Shown: positions 1 to 9,032 of the stretch, one piece after another
Numbering within the stretch: the first letter of the stretch is position 1
How the letters are laid out: every line of letters starts with the position of its first letter
Origin: Leishmania donovani
Lineage: Eukaryota; Euglenozoa; Kinetoplastea; Trypanosomatida; Trypanosomatidae
Length of the DNA stretch: 64,000 nt
Assembly: GCF_000227135.1 (NCBI RefSeq)
Contig: NC_018262.1
Coordinates: 1,250,223 to 1,314,222 of the forward strand
Direction of reading: 5' to 3'
Made by a program: the position numbers and the translations under genes
The notes under the pieces: generated by a model
Told to the model about the DNA's origin: nothing
Databases searched by the model: none
The model's input: only the letters and a program-made list of their open reading frames with translations

Positions 1-256
1 TCAATGCACGTTTACGCCGTGTCTTGTTTTTTTTTTTTTATTTATCTCTACTGATCTTGCTTTTTTATGACTTCATCGGTGCGCGTTTTGGCTCTGCACT
101 ACGACGCGTCAGTGTTGTGAGGGCATAGCACAAGAGGAGCTCCATAGAGGTACACACGCACACACAACACGCGCGGCGCAGGCCTCAGTCTCCTTTCTGA
201 CGCTCCGCCAAGGCGCGATGCACGGCGAGTATACAGCCTCATGAAGCAGACGCTGC

Positions 257-1057
257 TTACAAAAACGGAATCCCGACGATGGTGCGCACCTTGTATCTCT
301 TGTACGCCTCCCCAAAGTAGTCTGGTCGCTGCAGCGTGGCCTCCTCGTAGGCGATGCGGTACCGGAAGAAGTACCAGGTTACCCCCGTGTGGACCACGGC
401 GGAGACCGGGTTTGCCAGAATCCACTGCGCGCAACACGTGCGCCAAAACCATCCAAAGTAGGCCGGGTGGCGCAGATATCGGTACAGGCCATGCGTTACA
501 AGCTGATGGCCGGAGTGCCGCTCATGCTCAATCATGAGGGAAAAGTTGGAGCCGCACTGCAGCATTGACACGACGCGGATGCCGTAGAAAACAAGGACAA
601 GAAATGTGAAGAGCAGCGCCGAGGTGTAGTTCACTCGCAAGAAAAAACCAAGCAGCGTATGGCGAGTGGGGTCCAGTTTCCACCTCTCAGGGATGGCGTA
701 TGCCTCCACAAAAAATTCCAGCAGCGCAGTTCCACTCGCGATGAGGTACGGTATCGAGTGAAACACCATGAAGGCATCCGGGTGGGTGTCGTGAGGGCGA
801 GTGAACGCGGCAACAAGGAACTCCAGGACATGGAAGGCAATATGCACAGCAAGAATATACAGCCCAAGAGCGAATAGGCTGTCGTTGTGCGTGTGCCATC
901 CATGTGCAGCGAGAAGTACGCCGGCCAAGGCCAGCACACCAAGGGCGAAGGCAATCAAGGCCGTTTCCAAGATGAGGTTGCGCTGCAACTCACGATTGAT
1001 GCGCCTGATCTCTTCCTTCTCGCCCGCCCCCTGCTGCCGTGCGCTCGAATGACTCAT
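257..1057 (-). CDS. Protein-S-isoprenylcysteine O-methyltransferase (ICMT)
   Basis: 266 residues from an ATG at 1055-1057. The protein is strongly hydrophobic, with about five or six membrane segments (roughly residues 28-50, 60-86, 96-118, 138-165, 210-230). The C-terminal part carries the ICMT/phospholipid methyltransferase signature: the block HGLYRYLRHPAYFGWF at residues 189-204, then a basic, glutamate-containing tail (R232, EE at 238-239, ending YKRYKV at 252-257), the regions that bind S-adenosylmethionine in this family. The known reaction is methyl esterification of the prenylated C-terminal cysteine of CAAX proteins (Ras/Rab-like GTPases, farnesylated proteins) at the endoplasmic reticulum. 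Length is normal for the family (yeast Ste14 about 240, human about 284). It is the last gene of the window in the transcription direction. No operon-like coupling to neighbours is expected. Confidence 0.9.
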   Translation of the reverse strand: MSHSSARQQGAGEKEEIRRINRELQRNLILETALIAFALGVLALAGVLLAAHGWHTHNDSLFALGLYILAVHIAFHVLEFLVAAFTRPHDTHPDAFMVFHSIPYLIASGTALLEFFVEAYAIPERWKLDPTRHTLLGFFLRVNYTSALLFTFLVLVFYGIRVVSMLQCGSNFSLMIEHERHSGHQLVTHGLYRYLRHPAYFGWFWRTCCAQWILANPVSAVVHTGVTWYFFRYRIAYEEATLQRPDYFGEAYKRYKVRTIVGIPFL

Positions 1058-2091
1058 TGCCTAAGTGGGCCCTGGGCCTTGAAGTCGATGGGGCCCATCC
1101 AGGGAAAAGACGGAGTGGCATACGCGCCCACCACGACAACGACAGCGGGTGTATTACCGCTCCGAGGCAGAAGCCACTTCCACCTTCGGACTAAACGAAT
1201 GCTTGATCGAGGTTTCCCAAAACGAGGTGGCGAAGGGATGAAGTGGACATGCGAGCAGAGAGAACAAGGTGGAAAGAACACGACAAGCACGGAGAGGTCA
1301 GTAAAGCCCGAGTAAAGCGCTCAGTCGCCGAAAGGGGTGGGGTGGTGAGGGGTAGCGTCGCAGGAATTCGGCTTTGGCAAGTCGGCGAGCACGGCGCCGC
1401 CAAAGTGGTATAGGCTCCCCTCGCTTTCTCTTGTTGCTCGTGACGAGGACACATGTTCACGCCCGCCGTCACCGCGCTAATCAGCAAGTAGACAGCGGCA
1501 GGTGAGAAACCCACCGAGCACGCCAACCATGGTCATTGATCGCTTCTCGATTGCTGGATCGTGCGTCGCTTATTGGAGCGAGCGTGTCCCTTGCTCTTTT
1601 GCTTTTTTTTTCTTCGGCACGTGCTCATTCGCCGTGTGGACGCACGAGACAACAACACAGATGGCCCGCTCCATGAAATCCTCAACACGGGCGGCAGCAC
1701 TCGGATAGGAAAGGATGGAAAGTGAGGAGGTGTGGGACACAGCACCGTGAAAGAAGCAAAACGCACATGTGATGCGGCCCGAAAGAAGAAATCACGCTCG
1801 CACACCGCGGTCCACGAGGCCACTCCATTGGGCCGGAAGGAGCAAGCAAAGAAACTACAGCAGAAACACCAGAGGACCGCATCTGAGATGTTAAGAGCCA
1901 GCGACGCGGGAGCAGGAGGCACATCTTCTACGGCACCGAAACAGCAAAGAGGGAGGGAGGGGGAGGAGGACCTACGTGCGATAATGGGCAAGCCGCACCT
2001 TGTCTTTTTCTTCAAAAAGAAAAACACGCAGAGCAGACAAGTACACACACACACACACACTGCCGCCTGCGTGGCCGTCCACTTGTACCGA
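1058..2091. other. Intergenic spacer, ICMT 5' side / NDUFA12-like 3' side
   Basis: No credible gene. It holds low-complexity sequence: polypurine stretches (1257-1280, 1781-1870 in part), a run of CA dinucleotides at 2041-2060 and an A-rich stretch at 2015-2025. The overlapping open frames lack domain content and appear to be chance frames in GC-rich DNA. Confidence 0.6.
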
Positions 2092-2907
2092 TTAGTTGCG
2101 CCACTCATCATGATCGTTACCTTTGCTCTCGTGGCCAAAGGCCCACTGGCCACGGTAGAACTCCTCCACCAGCTCATCCGAGTAGTCATGCACACCGCAA
2201 AAGGGCATGTAGACCGGCAGGCCCTTCTGCCACATCCACCGCGAGAAGCCCGCCTCCTGCAGTGCGCGGCGTTCCGGATTGACGAGGAGACCCGTCGTGG
2301 CTACCCACATCGGATCGCGTGTGTAGATGTTGCCGGCGTTGAGCGGCGACCACTCGTTGTACTTGATGTTGAACGGCATGGGGATTCCAAGACGAGAGTT
2401 GTACCCCCACTCACCACGCGCCTTCATCTGCGCCGGAGTGTGCGCGGCGCCACCCTGCATCCACTTCAGCCACATCGGGCTGGCTGCGTGTGGAGACTGG
2501 CCGCGGAACCAGTGCGGATCAACCGGCTCGAGTATGCGTACAAAGTACGTACCTTGTGCACGACGGCTCTGCCAGTACTTGTTGCCGTTCTCGTCCTTTC
2601 CGACAAAGATCTTCTCATCCTTGCGGCGCCAGGCCTCACCGATGTAGTAGTGCCTCCGCAGAGCGCCAAAGAGGCCGAACATGCGAAAGTCATGCACTAT
2701 CCACCGCCAGCGAGCCCACGTGAAGGAGAGCCGCACGGGGTTGTCGCCCTGGCGATGGTGGTGCCGCGGGAAGCTATGCGGATCATCGTGCGCCTTGGTG
2801 TACACAAAGTTCTTCGATCCGCACTTCGACGACTTCACGGCCATCTCGCCGTACTTCTTAGCCATGGGGTTGGGGCCATAGGCACCATAGGTGAAGACGC
2901 TGGTCAT
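2092..2907 (-). CDS. NADH:ubiquinone oxidoreductase subunit, NDUFA12/B17.2-like
   Basis: 271 residues, ATG at 2905-2907. The core matches the NDUFA12 (B17.2) family: an aromatic, basic stretch FGALRRHYYIGEAWRR (residues 80-95) leads into FVGKDENGNKYWQ (101-113), equivalent to the family's VGxDxxGNKYYE motif. It is followed by a Pro-Trp block around PMWLKWMQGG at 144-153 with HTPAQM at 156-161, equivalent to the conserved P.EWH.W...PPT segment. The family is an accessory subunit of mitochondrial complex I; the paralogue NDUFAF2 is an assembly factor and cannot be fully excluded. The protein is nearly twice the usual length (about 145 residues), with about 70 extra residues before and 110 after the core. 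No classical cleavable presequence is obvious, but the N-terminus is basic. The plus-strand open frame across the same DNA is an antisense shadow. Confidence 0.75.
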   Translation of the reverse strand: MTSVFTYGAYGPNPMAKKYGEMAVKSSKCGSKNFVYTKAHDDPHSFPRHHHRQGDNPVRLSFTWARWRWIVHDFRMFGLFGALRRHYYIGEAWRRKDEKIFVGKDENGNKYWQSRRAQGTYFVRILEPVDPHWFRGQSPHAASPMWLKWMQGGAAHTPAQMKARGEWGYNSRLGIPMPFNIKYNEWSPLNAGNIYTRDPMWVATTGLLVNPERRALQEAGFSRWMWQKGLPVYMPFCGVHDYSDELVEEFYRGQWAFGHESKGNDHDEWRN

Positions 2908-4447
2908 AGCTGGTGGAGAGACGCAAGTAGCCGACGGAATGAGTTAGCGGCCGCTGTGCAGACGTGATAAGTCGGAGCAGTGCTTTCGGCAAAGTGGCGG
3001 CGGGAAAAGAAAGGGCAGCGACCGGGCAAACACGACGAGAGAGAAAAAGAGAGAGCTATGATACGAACAAAAGAGGGGGAGACAAGGAGAGGCTAACACA
3101 CATACGCATACATGCCCACGCATAAACCCTCCACAACCTCAAGTGGATGCGATGGAGAAGAGTAGCACACGCAAATCGTAAACGTATATAACGGCCACTA
3201 CTTGAAAAAGAAGGCGCAGTGCTCCTACACGGTGAGCTGCAGAGAAATAGATAGAGCGAACGCGCAACGGAGAGGATAGTGCCAGCAGTTCAAGGTTCAC
3301 GGCTAAACATCACCTCTTCCGCTTATCTGTTCCCTAGTGAAGCGATAGGCACAAATTCGAAAACGAACACACAAAGGGAAAGAGGTGAGACTGTGTGTGT
3401 CTGTGTGTGTCTATCTGTGCTTCTCCGGCTGTGTTTAGTGGCTACCGAGCGCGTCTCAGAGATATGGGATGGACGGCGCACACAGGCGATCGTGCCTGCA
3501 CCCTTCCCACGCACAAAGACTCACGCTCGCACACAAGAGAAAAGAGCAGGTGCAGAGGGCGGGGAGTTGTTCTCCCGAGCCTAAAGCTCCTTCTACAACG
3601 CCCACTACTAGAACCACAACGAAGAGGTTCCCTTCCTTTCAGAGGGTACCTCACCAATGCGATTGGCACACGCGCGCGCGAGCAGCGAATGCGCGCAACG
3701 ACGCGAGAGACAAAACTAAACAAAAGAAAGCACTACGAAGGGTGTTCTAAGGCCTGTAAGGGTATCCGAGGAGGAGGAAGTGGTGGTGGTGGGCGGGTGG
3801 GGGAGCTGTGGTTGCGTGTGACACCTGCGGAAAAAAAAATAGGGAAACGCAGAGAATGAAGGGTATGAAGTTCAACACTCTACGAGAGCGGGCCAAGAAC
3901 CAGGTCGAGGAGGCACGATCACTGCACCGAGACCGAAGAAACGATAGAGTCGTCCGCGCCAGCCCCTGTGAAACCGTCAGCAACTCGCAGCTGCAGGGAT
4001 GCGTTCGCGGTAAGGTGACCGCCCCGCAGGCGCACGTGAGCCGTTCTCTTCAGTTGTGTTCTCGACCAGGCTCCCTTTTTGGTTGCAGAGAAAAAAAAGA
4101 TCCGATCCCAAGACGTGCACGGATGCTGGGCTTTGGTGCGTGTGATAAAGTGTTGGAAGCGCATCGTCAACGCGCCAGCTCACATTCGCGTTTTGTTATT
4201 GCCTTCGTCGCTGCTGTTCGTCGAGTTTAGGGGGGAGCGGGTAGTAGTACACGTGGCTTGGCGGGTCTTTCTTGTTCTCTCCACCTGTCAAATGATGGGC
4301 ACGGATAGACGAGGAAAGCACAAAGGGACGACAACAATAGGCGCTCGATCACGAGTTGCCAACATGTGGCAGCCCCATCAAGGGAAGCGACGCCGCCAGA
4401 GGAGGGCCGCAGCCAAACAGAGAAAGGGAAAAGCAACACACCGAACT
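2908..4447. other. Intergenic spacer, NDUFA12-like 5' side / RBBP6-like 3' side
   Basis: No gene supported. Purine-rich blocks at 3005-3060 read as polypyrimidine on the coding strand. There is a GT-rich run at 3390-3412, a CG-rich alternating run at 3670-3680, a GGT-type run at 3780-3800 and A-runs near 3830 and 4088. The string cctcaagtggatgc at 3137-3150 also occurs inside the 500-bp repeat at 18.9 and 58.0 kb, but the similarity does not extend convincingly. Confidence 0.6.
2983..3052 (-). promoter_or_regulatory. Putative spliced-leader acceptor for the NDUFA12-like gene
   Basis: On the coding strand a strong pyrimidine tract (complement of 3021-3052) precedes the AG at 2983-2984, about 75 nt before the ATG. 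Another AG at 2910-2911 lies only 3 nt before the ATG, with a shorter pyrimidine stretch, and is less plausible. Confidence 0.35.
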
Positions 4448-5671
4448 TCATTGCGCGTCACGTTCACGCTTGCGCTCGCGCAGAAGCTGCTTGATCCTCT
4501 CTCGCTCCTCCGTTGCCGGCACCACCTCATCCATGATGAGCGGCTCCTTGCAGCCAGGACAGACTACGCCGCCGTCGTCCTCGTCGTCCAGGCTACGTGT
4601 CTCGTCCAACGCCTCCTCGGCCATCTTGGTAAAGCAGCCCTGGCACATGAGGCGGCCACAGCACGGCAGCTTCATCGCCTCGCGGGCGACGCCGTTGTGC
4701 ACGACGCAGCTTAGCGCCACATCCGTGGGCTTTGTTGGCGACGATGCTTCCGCAGTGGTGGCCGAAGCACTGTTTACCTTCGCAGGCTCCGTAGCATTCT
4801 CTCGACTGAGAGCCATCTCATGCAGATCGTCGTCGCGCACGGTATCGCCGGAGACGGCGCCGCCGATGCCGGCGACGGAAATGGCGGTGAACACCGAGGG
4901 GTCTACGCGGCGCTTCACCAGGCGGTGGTCGCGCGTGATGAACTTGGGTGCTGGGTCGTCCATAGTGCACTCTACCAGCATGCTCTCAGGGATCCCCACC
5001 GGAAACGAAAGCACCTTCATCGCCTTGCCACCTTTTGCCGACGGGCAGTGCTGAATCAGGTGGCCGCCCTTGCCGCAGTTGTGGCAGATGTACCCCTTTG
5101 GCGGAGGTCGAAAGTTATCCTCCATGTTGGCGCGCACCGCGTCACCGCGGCCTCGGCCACCGCCCAAGAAGAGGTCGCTCCCGCCGCCTCCGCCCATGCC
5201 GCCACGGCCACCGCCCATGCCCCCACGCCCACCGCGCCCGCCTCGACGAAAGCGACTACTCACTTCGTCAATGCCCGTGTCGAGGGCAGCCTCCGCCTGC
5301 AGCTGCGCGAGTCGCTCTTCTTCCGTCAGCGCATGCCCGTCACCAAAACCGGCTGGGCCTCCAAATCCAGAGGAGGTAGGGATGCTATCTAGAGAGGAAG
5401 ACAGCGGCGGAAGCCTGGGACGTGTCAGAAACAGCGGCTTGCCACTGTGCGTTTGCCTCACTACATCCACCACCGCATACGCCGGCAGATCCTCTTCTGG
5501 GTGCAACAGCGCCGTGCTGCCTGCAAGAAACACATTGATCTCTTCCGGCGGCGCGCACAGCTTTGCTGCAATCGCCTGCTGCGCATCACGACACGACATG
5601 ACGCTGCCTTCCATGTCGATGGTGCCGACATGGTTGCTGGACTTTAGTCGAAATGTGATAGAAGCGACCAT
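4448..5671 (-). CDS. RBBP6/Mpe1-like protein: DWNN, zinc knuckle, RING
   Basis: 407 residues from the ATG at 5669-5671. The frame stays open upstream to 5746, but only from a TTG, and the likely splice acceptor lies at 5747-5748. Domains in order: ubiquitin-like DWNN domain (about 1-78, beginning ASITFRLKSSNH); a linker; a Gly/Arg-rich segment (about 141-176, FRRGGRGGRGGMGGG and similar); a CCHC zinc knuckle (C196, C199, H204, C209); and a RING/U-box-like finger with C322, C337/C338, C343, C346, C371 and C374. This order defines the RBBP6 (metazoa) and Mpe1 (yeast) family. Mpe1 is a subunit of the cleavage and polyadenylation factor; RBBP6 also acts as an E3 ubiquitin ligase. In trypanosomatids a role in coupling polyadenylation to trans-splicing is an inference. 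The C-terminus is charged and helical (EERERIKQLLRERKRERD). Confidence 0.9.
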   Translation of the reverse strand: MVASITFRLKSSNHVGTIDMEGSVMSCRDAQQAIAAKLCAPPEEINVFLAGSTALLHPEEDLPAYAVVDVVRQTHSGKPLFLTRPRLPPLSSSLDSIPTSSGFGGPAGFGDGHALTEEERLAQLQAEAALDTGIDEVSSRFRRGGRGGRGGMGGGRGGMGGGGGSDLFLGGGRGRGDAVRANMEDNFRPPPKGYICHNCGKGGHLIQHCPSAKGGKAMKVLSFPVGIPESMLVECTMDDPAPKFITRDHRLVKRRVDPSVFTAISVAGIGGAVSGDTVRDDDLHEMALSRENATEPAKVNSASATTAEASSPTKPTDVALSCVVHNGVAREAMKLPCCGRLMCQGCFTKMAEEALDETRSLDDEDDGGVVCPGCKEPLIMDEVVPATEERERIKQLLRERKRERDAQ

Positions 5672-5746
5672 TATGACGTCTATATGTGGTACCCTCTGGT
5701 GGCGAGGCGGTAGAGCGATGGTGGCGAGAGTCACAGACAGCAACAA

Positions 5747-5778
5747 CTAAGAAGGAACAGTAAGGAAGGAGAGAAGGT
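5747..5778 (-). promoter_or_regulatory. Putative spliced-leader acceptor for the RBBP6-like gene
   Basis: On the coding strand a long pyrimidine tract (complement of 5749-5777) ends in TTCTTAG, with AG at 5747-5748. This gives a 5' leader of about 75 nt to the ATG at 5671. The site lies immediately upstream of the non-ATG extension, which supports the shorter protein start. Confidence 0.5.
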
Positions 5779-6196
5779 GCAGCGTCACTCGCTAGAACAG
5801 CGTACGAAAAGGAAAAGCAGCGGGAGGGGCCGGCAGGCCCCGCACACCTGAATAGATGCGAAGCGGAAAAATGCCCAGACGAGGCTGTGCGTGGGGCTCG
5901 CCAAGAGGACAAAAAAAGACGCGCCCAGCAGGCGTGCGAGCGGCCACCACGCCCAAAGCAGCAAGTCTATCAACGGGTTGCAATTCGTTGTGTACAGGTG
6001 AGAGGACAGATTGACCTACTCGTGTGTTTCCTTGTGTTGATGCAGCGCCGTCTAAGAAGGGGCACGCTCATTTTTTTTTTTTGATTTTGATTTTTGTACT
6101 TTGCGTCACCGTCGATGTGTTCGTCGGATCTCTCTGCATTGCGGCGCGCGAGCGCGGATGAAGAAGTCGGGTGCGGTGATAATGAGTAAGAGAGAG

Positions 6197-6232
6197 TGGT
6201 GGTCGGTGGGTGGTGGTGGTGGTGGGGTGGTA
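6197..6232 (+). repeat. GGT-rich tract, potential G-quadruplex
   Basis: A run of GGT/GGGT units on the plus strand (the template strand of the polycistron), followed by a GGGG run. Such tracts are common in trypanosomatid spacers. No function is implied by sequence alone. Confidence 0.6.
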
Positions 6233-6699
6233 GTTGGACAGTGCCGATTGAAAAAAAGGGTCGGAGAAGAGGGGCCACAACTCAACGAAACGCTACATAC
6301 GAACGGCAACCAGAGCCGTGCACGTGCCTGCTCATATTGCACAATATCGTGGAAGCCAACAACGGTCTTACAGGGACAAACACGACACCCAGCTATAAGA
6401 GACGCGGCGCCGCACAAGCGGGCCGTTGCCGACATGTTTGGCCATGGCAGCGCGCGAGGTTTGCCGGCCGTTACACTGCTTCCGTGACTCTTACCTCACA
6501 GGATGGCGTCTGTTGCAGCTTCTTTGTTCAAAGGCAAGTTGTGCATCATTTCATCCGTGCTCTGTTTCTCGCTCACGTCACATCACAGCGAAGGAAAGGA
6601 GTTCATTCCTGTGACGTTCCTCGGCCCGCTCAGCAAGTCGGCTCGCGCGCGGCCAATCTTTCAATCTCTATCTTACTCGGCTCAAGGTCAGTCACACCG

Positions 6700-7015
6700 C
6701 TTCGAGGTCCACCGGATGCGCGACCAGGCCATCCGGCTGCTACACGTCTGACATCTCCATGCTTCCGACAGAGAAGCGCCGGCTTCCAATGCCGTGGTGC
6801 GTGGGCGTCTGCTCCCCCAGCAAGCGGGAATGGGGAGCAGAAGGCAGAGCTGGCGGGGAAGGGAGGGGGGGGGGCTTGGCTCGAGCCTCTTGGCCGGCCA
6901 CCTGCGCACTGGCGCAGGACGCGCTCTCGTTAATCATGTGGGTTCCTGCAACTCCGAGCACGACGCGGCCATGTGACGCCGCGACAGCACCTCGCTGTGG
7001 GCTCCCAGGCGTTGA
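6700..7015. mobile_element. Possible degenerate SIDER-like retroposon remnant
   Basis: A GC-rich, non-microsatellite island inside a low-complexity spacer, containing an internal G-run (6862-6875) flanked by CTTGGCTCGAG and a segment GGCCATGTGACGCCGCGACA (6968-6987). Its texture resembles the short interspersed degenerate retroposons that populate Leishmania 3' UTRs. I am working from memory of what such elements look like and found no intact ends, so this is a weak call. Confidence 0.3.
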
Positions 7016-7578
7016 CGTGATTGTCGTGCGGATTGTATGAGCAGCTTCGACATCAGCGGTTATGAGTGCTTGGGAATAGAGAGCCGCCTCGTTGGTCTGA
7101 TCATGAAACGCGCGGAAGGAAGTTCACAAAGGATCGTAAACACTGCGGTTCGCCGTTCCACGCGCCGACAGTGACAAGATGAAGAGGAATACTTCCTCCA
7201 AGTGACGCGGGGGCTTTGCAGATTCAGGCATGTTGCCTTGCTAACGCTACGCAGCACTGAAAGCCCCTGCGCACGTTGTTCACAGCTTCGCCTGAGAAGC
7301 GTGGGCAAACATCGACGCTGGTGTGCTCGACCTTTGCGCTCTGGCAACGGCTAATAAAAACGGCAGCATCAGCCGGCGACGTTGCACCCAGCCATGCATA
7401 CAGCAACGACACACACGCACTCGCACAAACACACGCTAAGACGTGCTAGACAGCGTAGCTAGCACGGCAGAAAACAGAGAAAAGAAAGCACACCACATAC
7501 ACGCACGGAGTAGAAAGACAGCCGCAGTCGAAGAGAGGGCACCACACTCTCTTCATGCAAGAAGCAGTAGCTTTAGGA

Positions 7579-7630
7579 TGTGTGTGTGTGTGTGTGTATG
7601 TGTGTGTGCGCGTGTGTCTGTGTGCATGCG
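7579..7630. repeat. (TG)n microsatellite
   Basis: An interrupted GT dinucleotide run of about 50 bp, read as CA on the coding strand, within the E1 downstream spacer. Confidence 0.85.
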
Positions 7631-9032
7631 CATGTAGATATGGATGTCAACGTCGGGAAAGGGCAGACGATGTAACAAGCAGAGGAATGGCGAGTCCGAA
7701 TACACAGCGAATGGACAGCTCCGCGGTGCCACGCGTTGCAAGCAAACAGCTCCCCTCTCACAAGGCGAGACTGGCTCAAGCGGCAGGCTCTTGGAGAGCC
7801 AGTGAGAGAATGGAAGAAAGTGCAGACCGCCCGTGGGCAGAACGCCACACGGCAACCAGCAACACACGCCATGCATCAAGAGGCGCCACGGCCTCTCTCG
7901 CTCGACTGAGCAGAGAGGAAGCATTTAGGGGTATCCACTGTCTGGGACACAACACCAGCTCTTCACCTTTCCTCTCGTGTCTTCGCGCTGTTTTTCTTCG
8001 TTTCTTGCCGCACTTGTAGGGGATGAAGCCCTCGCCGCCGCTGCTCTTACCATCGAATGGCGGCTAGCCAATCAGGATGGCTACATCGCCACAGATGCGC
8101 GCTACGTACACATATACATGCGGCTCTTCGAAAGACTTTGAATTTGTCCTTTTCTTCAACGAGTCACCCTACAATGAGCACTTCAGTGAATATATGCAAA
8201 ACAGCCACCCTTCCCCTACCTCTGCGGCGCTGCGACTATGTCAAGAGCACCGGTACACCCAAACAGTGTCTGGCATCTTGCAGGTTATTGCCACTCCACT
8301 GCGCACCGCGCAGGCTCGGTCCAGGATTCCGCTCATCATCGCCGCAGCGCAGCAACGGAAGAACACTTGTAGGCGGAAGCATGTCTCTGTTGCGTTGTCG
8401 ACACAAATGCCGAGTGGGCTGGTCCAAACGTGATCATGACCGCACGTCTCTTCGGCACCGCGCCCGTCCAGACCCGTTCGCCGACGCCGAGAGTCCGACA
8501 GCCGTACCCGAGTGGAAGCTGCAGGCTTTTGGCTTCCCCTACAAAGAATGTGGACACTAGGCCCCTGGATATCACACACTGAGGTGGTCGGTGCCATCAA
8601 GGGCGGCGATGCACCCAAGGATAGCGAAGAAAAAGTAAGTAAACGCCCGCACACACACACACACGTACTGGTGCAGAAGCTCAACCGGCGCTGGTGCCAA
8701 AACAAGCAAAGGGAAGCAGTAACAGCGGCGAAGAGCACACCACTGCCTAAGCGTGCATCTTTCCCTCCTTCCACACGAGGAGACAAAGCCCGCGACTCGT
8801 GCTCCGCGTCGATAATCCACAAATACGATTGAAATCCTTCTGGGCACATGCGCCCGCGAGAACGTTGCTCACTGGAGAAAGCTCAGCAGCCCTTGTGCAA
8901 TATGTGATCTGTGCGGAACGGGTGAACGCCTACAGAGGTCACACTTCAGTGCGCCAAGAGCCCGTTCTCCTTATCCCTTCCCCCCTCGCACGCCGGGGGG
9001 GGGGGTCTTGCAGTCAGCAGCTTCGGATTCGG

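Larger units (their letters stand above)
5672..9032. other. Long spacer: 3' region of E1 and 5' region of the RBBP6-like gene
   Basis: 3.4 kb with no supported coding gene. Contents: a pyrimidine tract plus AG for the downstream gene (5747-5778), a GGT-rich tract at 6197-6232, a possible degenerate retroposon at about 6700-7015 and a GT microsatellite at 7579-7630. The 8240-8560 stretch looks non-repetitive and carries a minus-strand open frame of 202 codons with a cysteine- and serine-rich, domain-free translation. I do not accept it as a gene. Confidence 0.6.

Noticed and set aside
1732..2967. Plus-strand open frame of 411 codons across the NDUFA12-like gene
   Set aside because: It is antisense to a conserved gene, has no domain and contains translated CA repeats.
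3121..3165. Third copy of the 500-bp repeat
   Set aside because: Only a 14-base string plus ATGGAG is shared; flanking sequence does not align.
8241..8849. Minus-strand open frame of 202 codons between E1 and the RBBP6-like gene
   Set aside because: Cysteine/serine-rich, domain-free translation crossing a CA run; no clear splice acceptor and non-coding-like composition.
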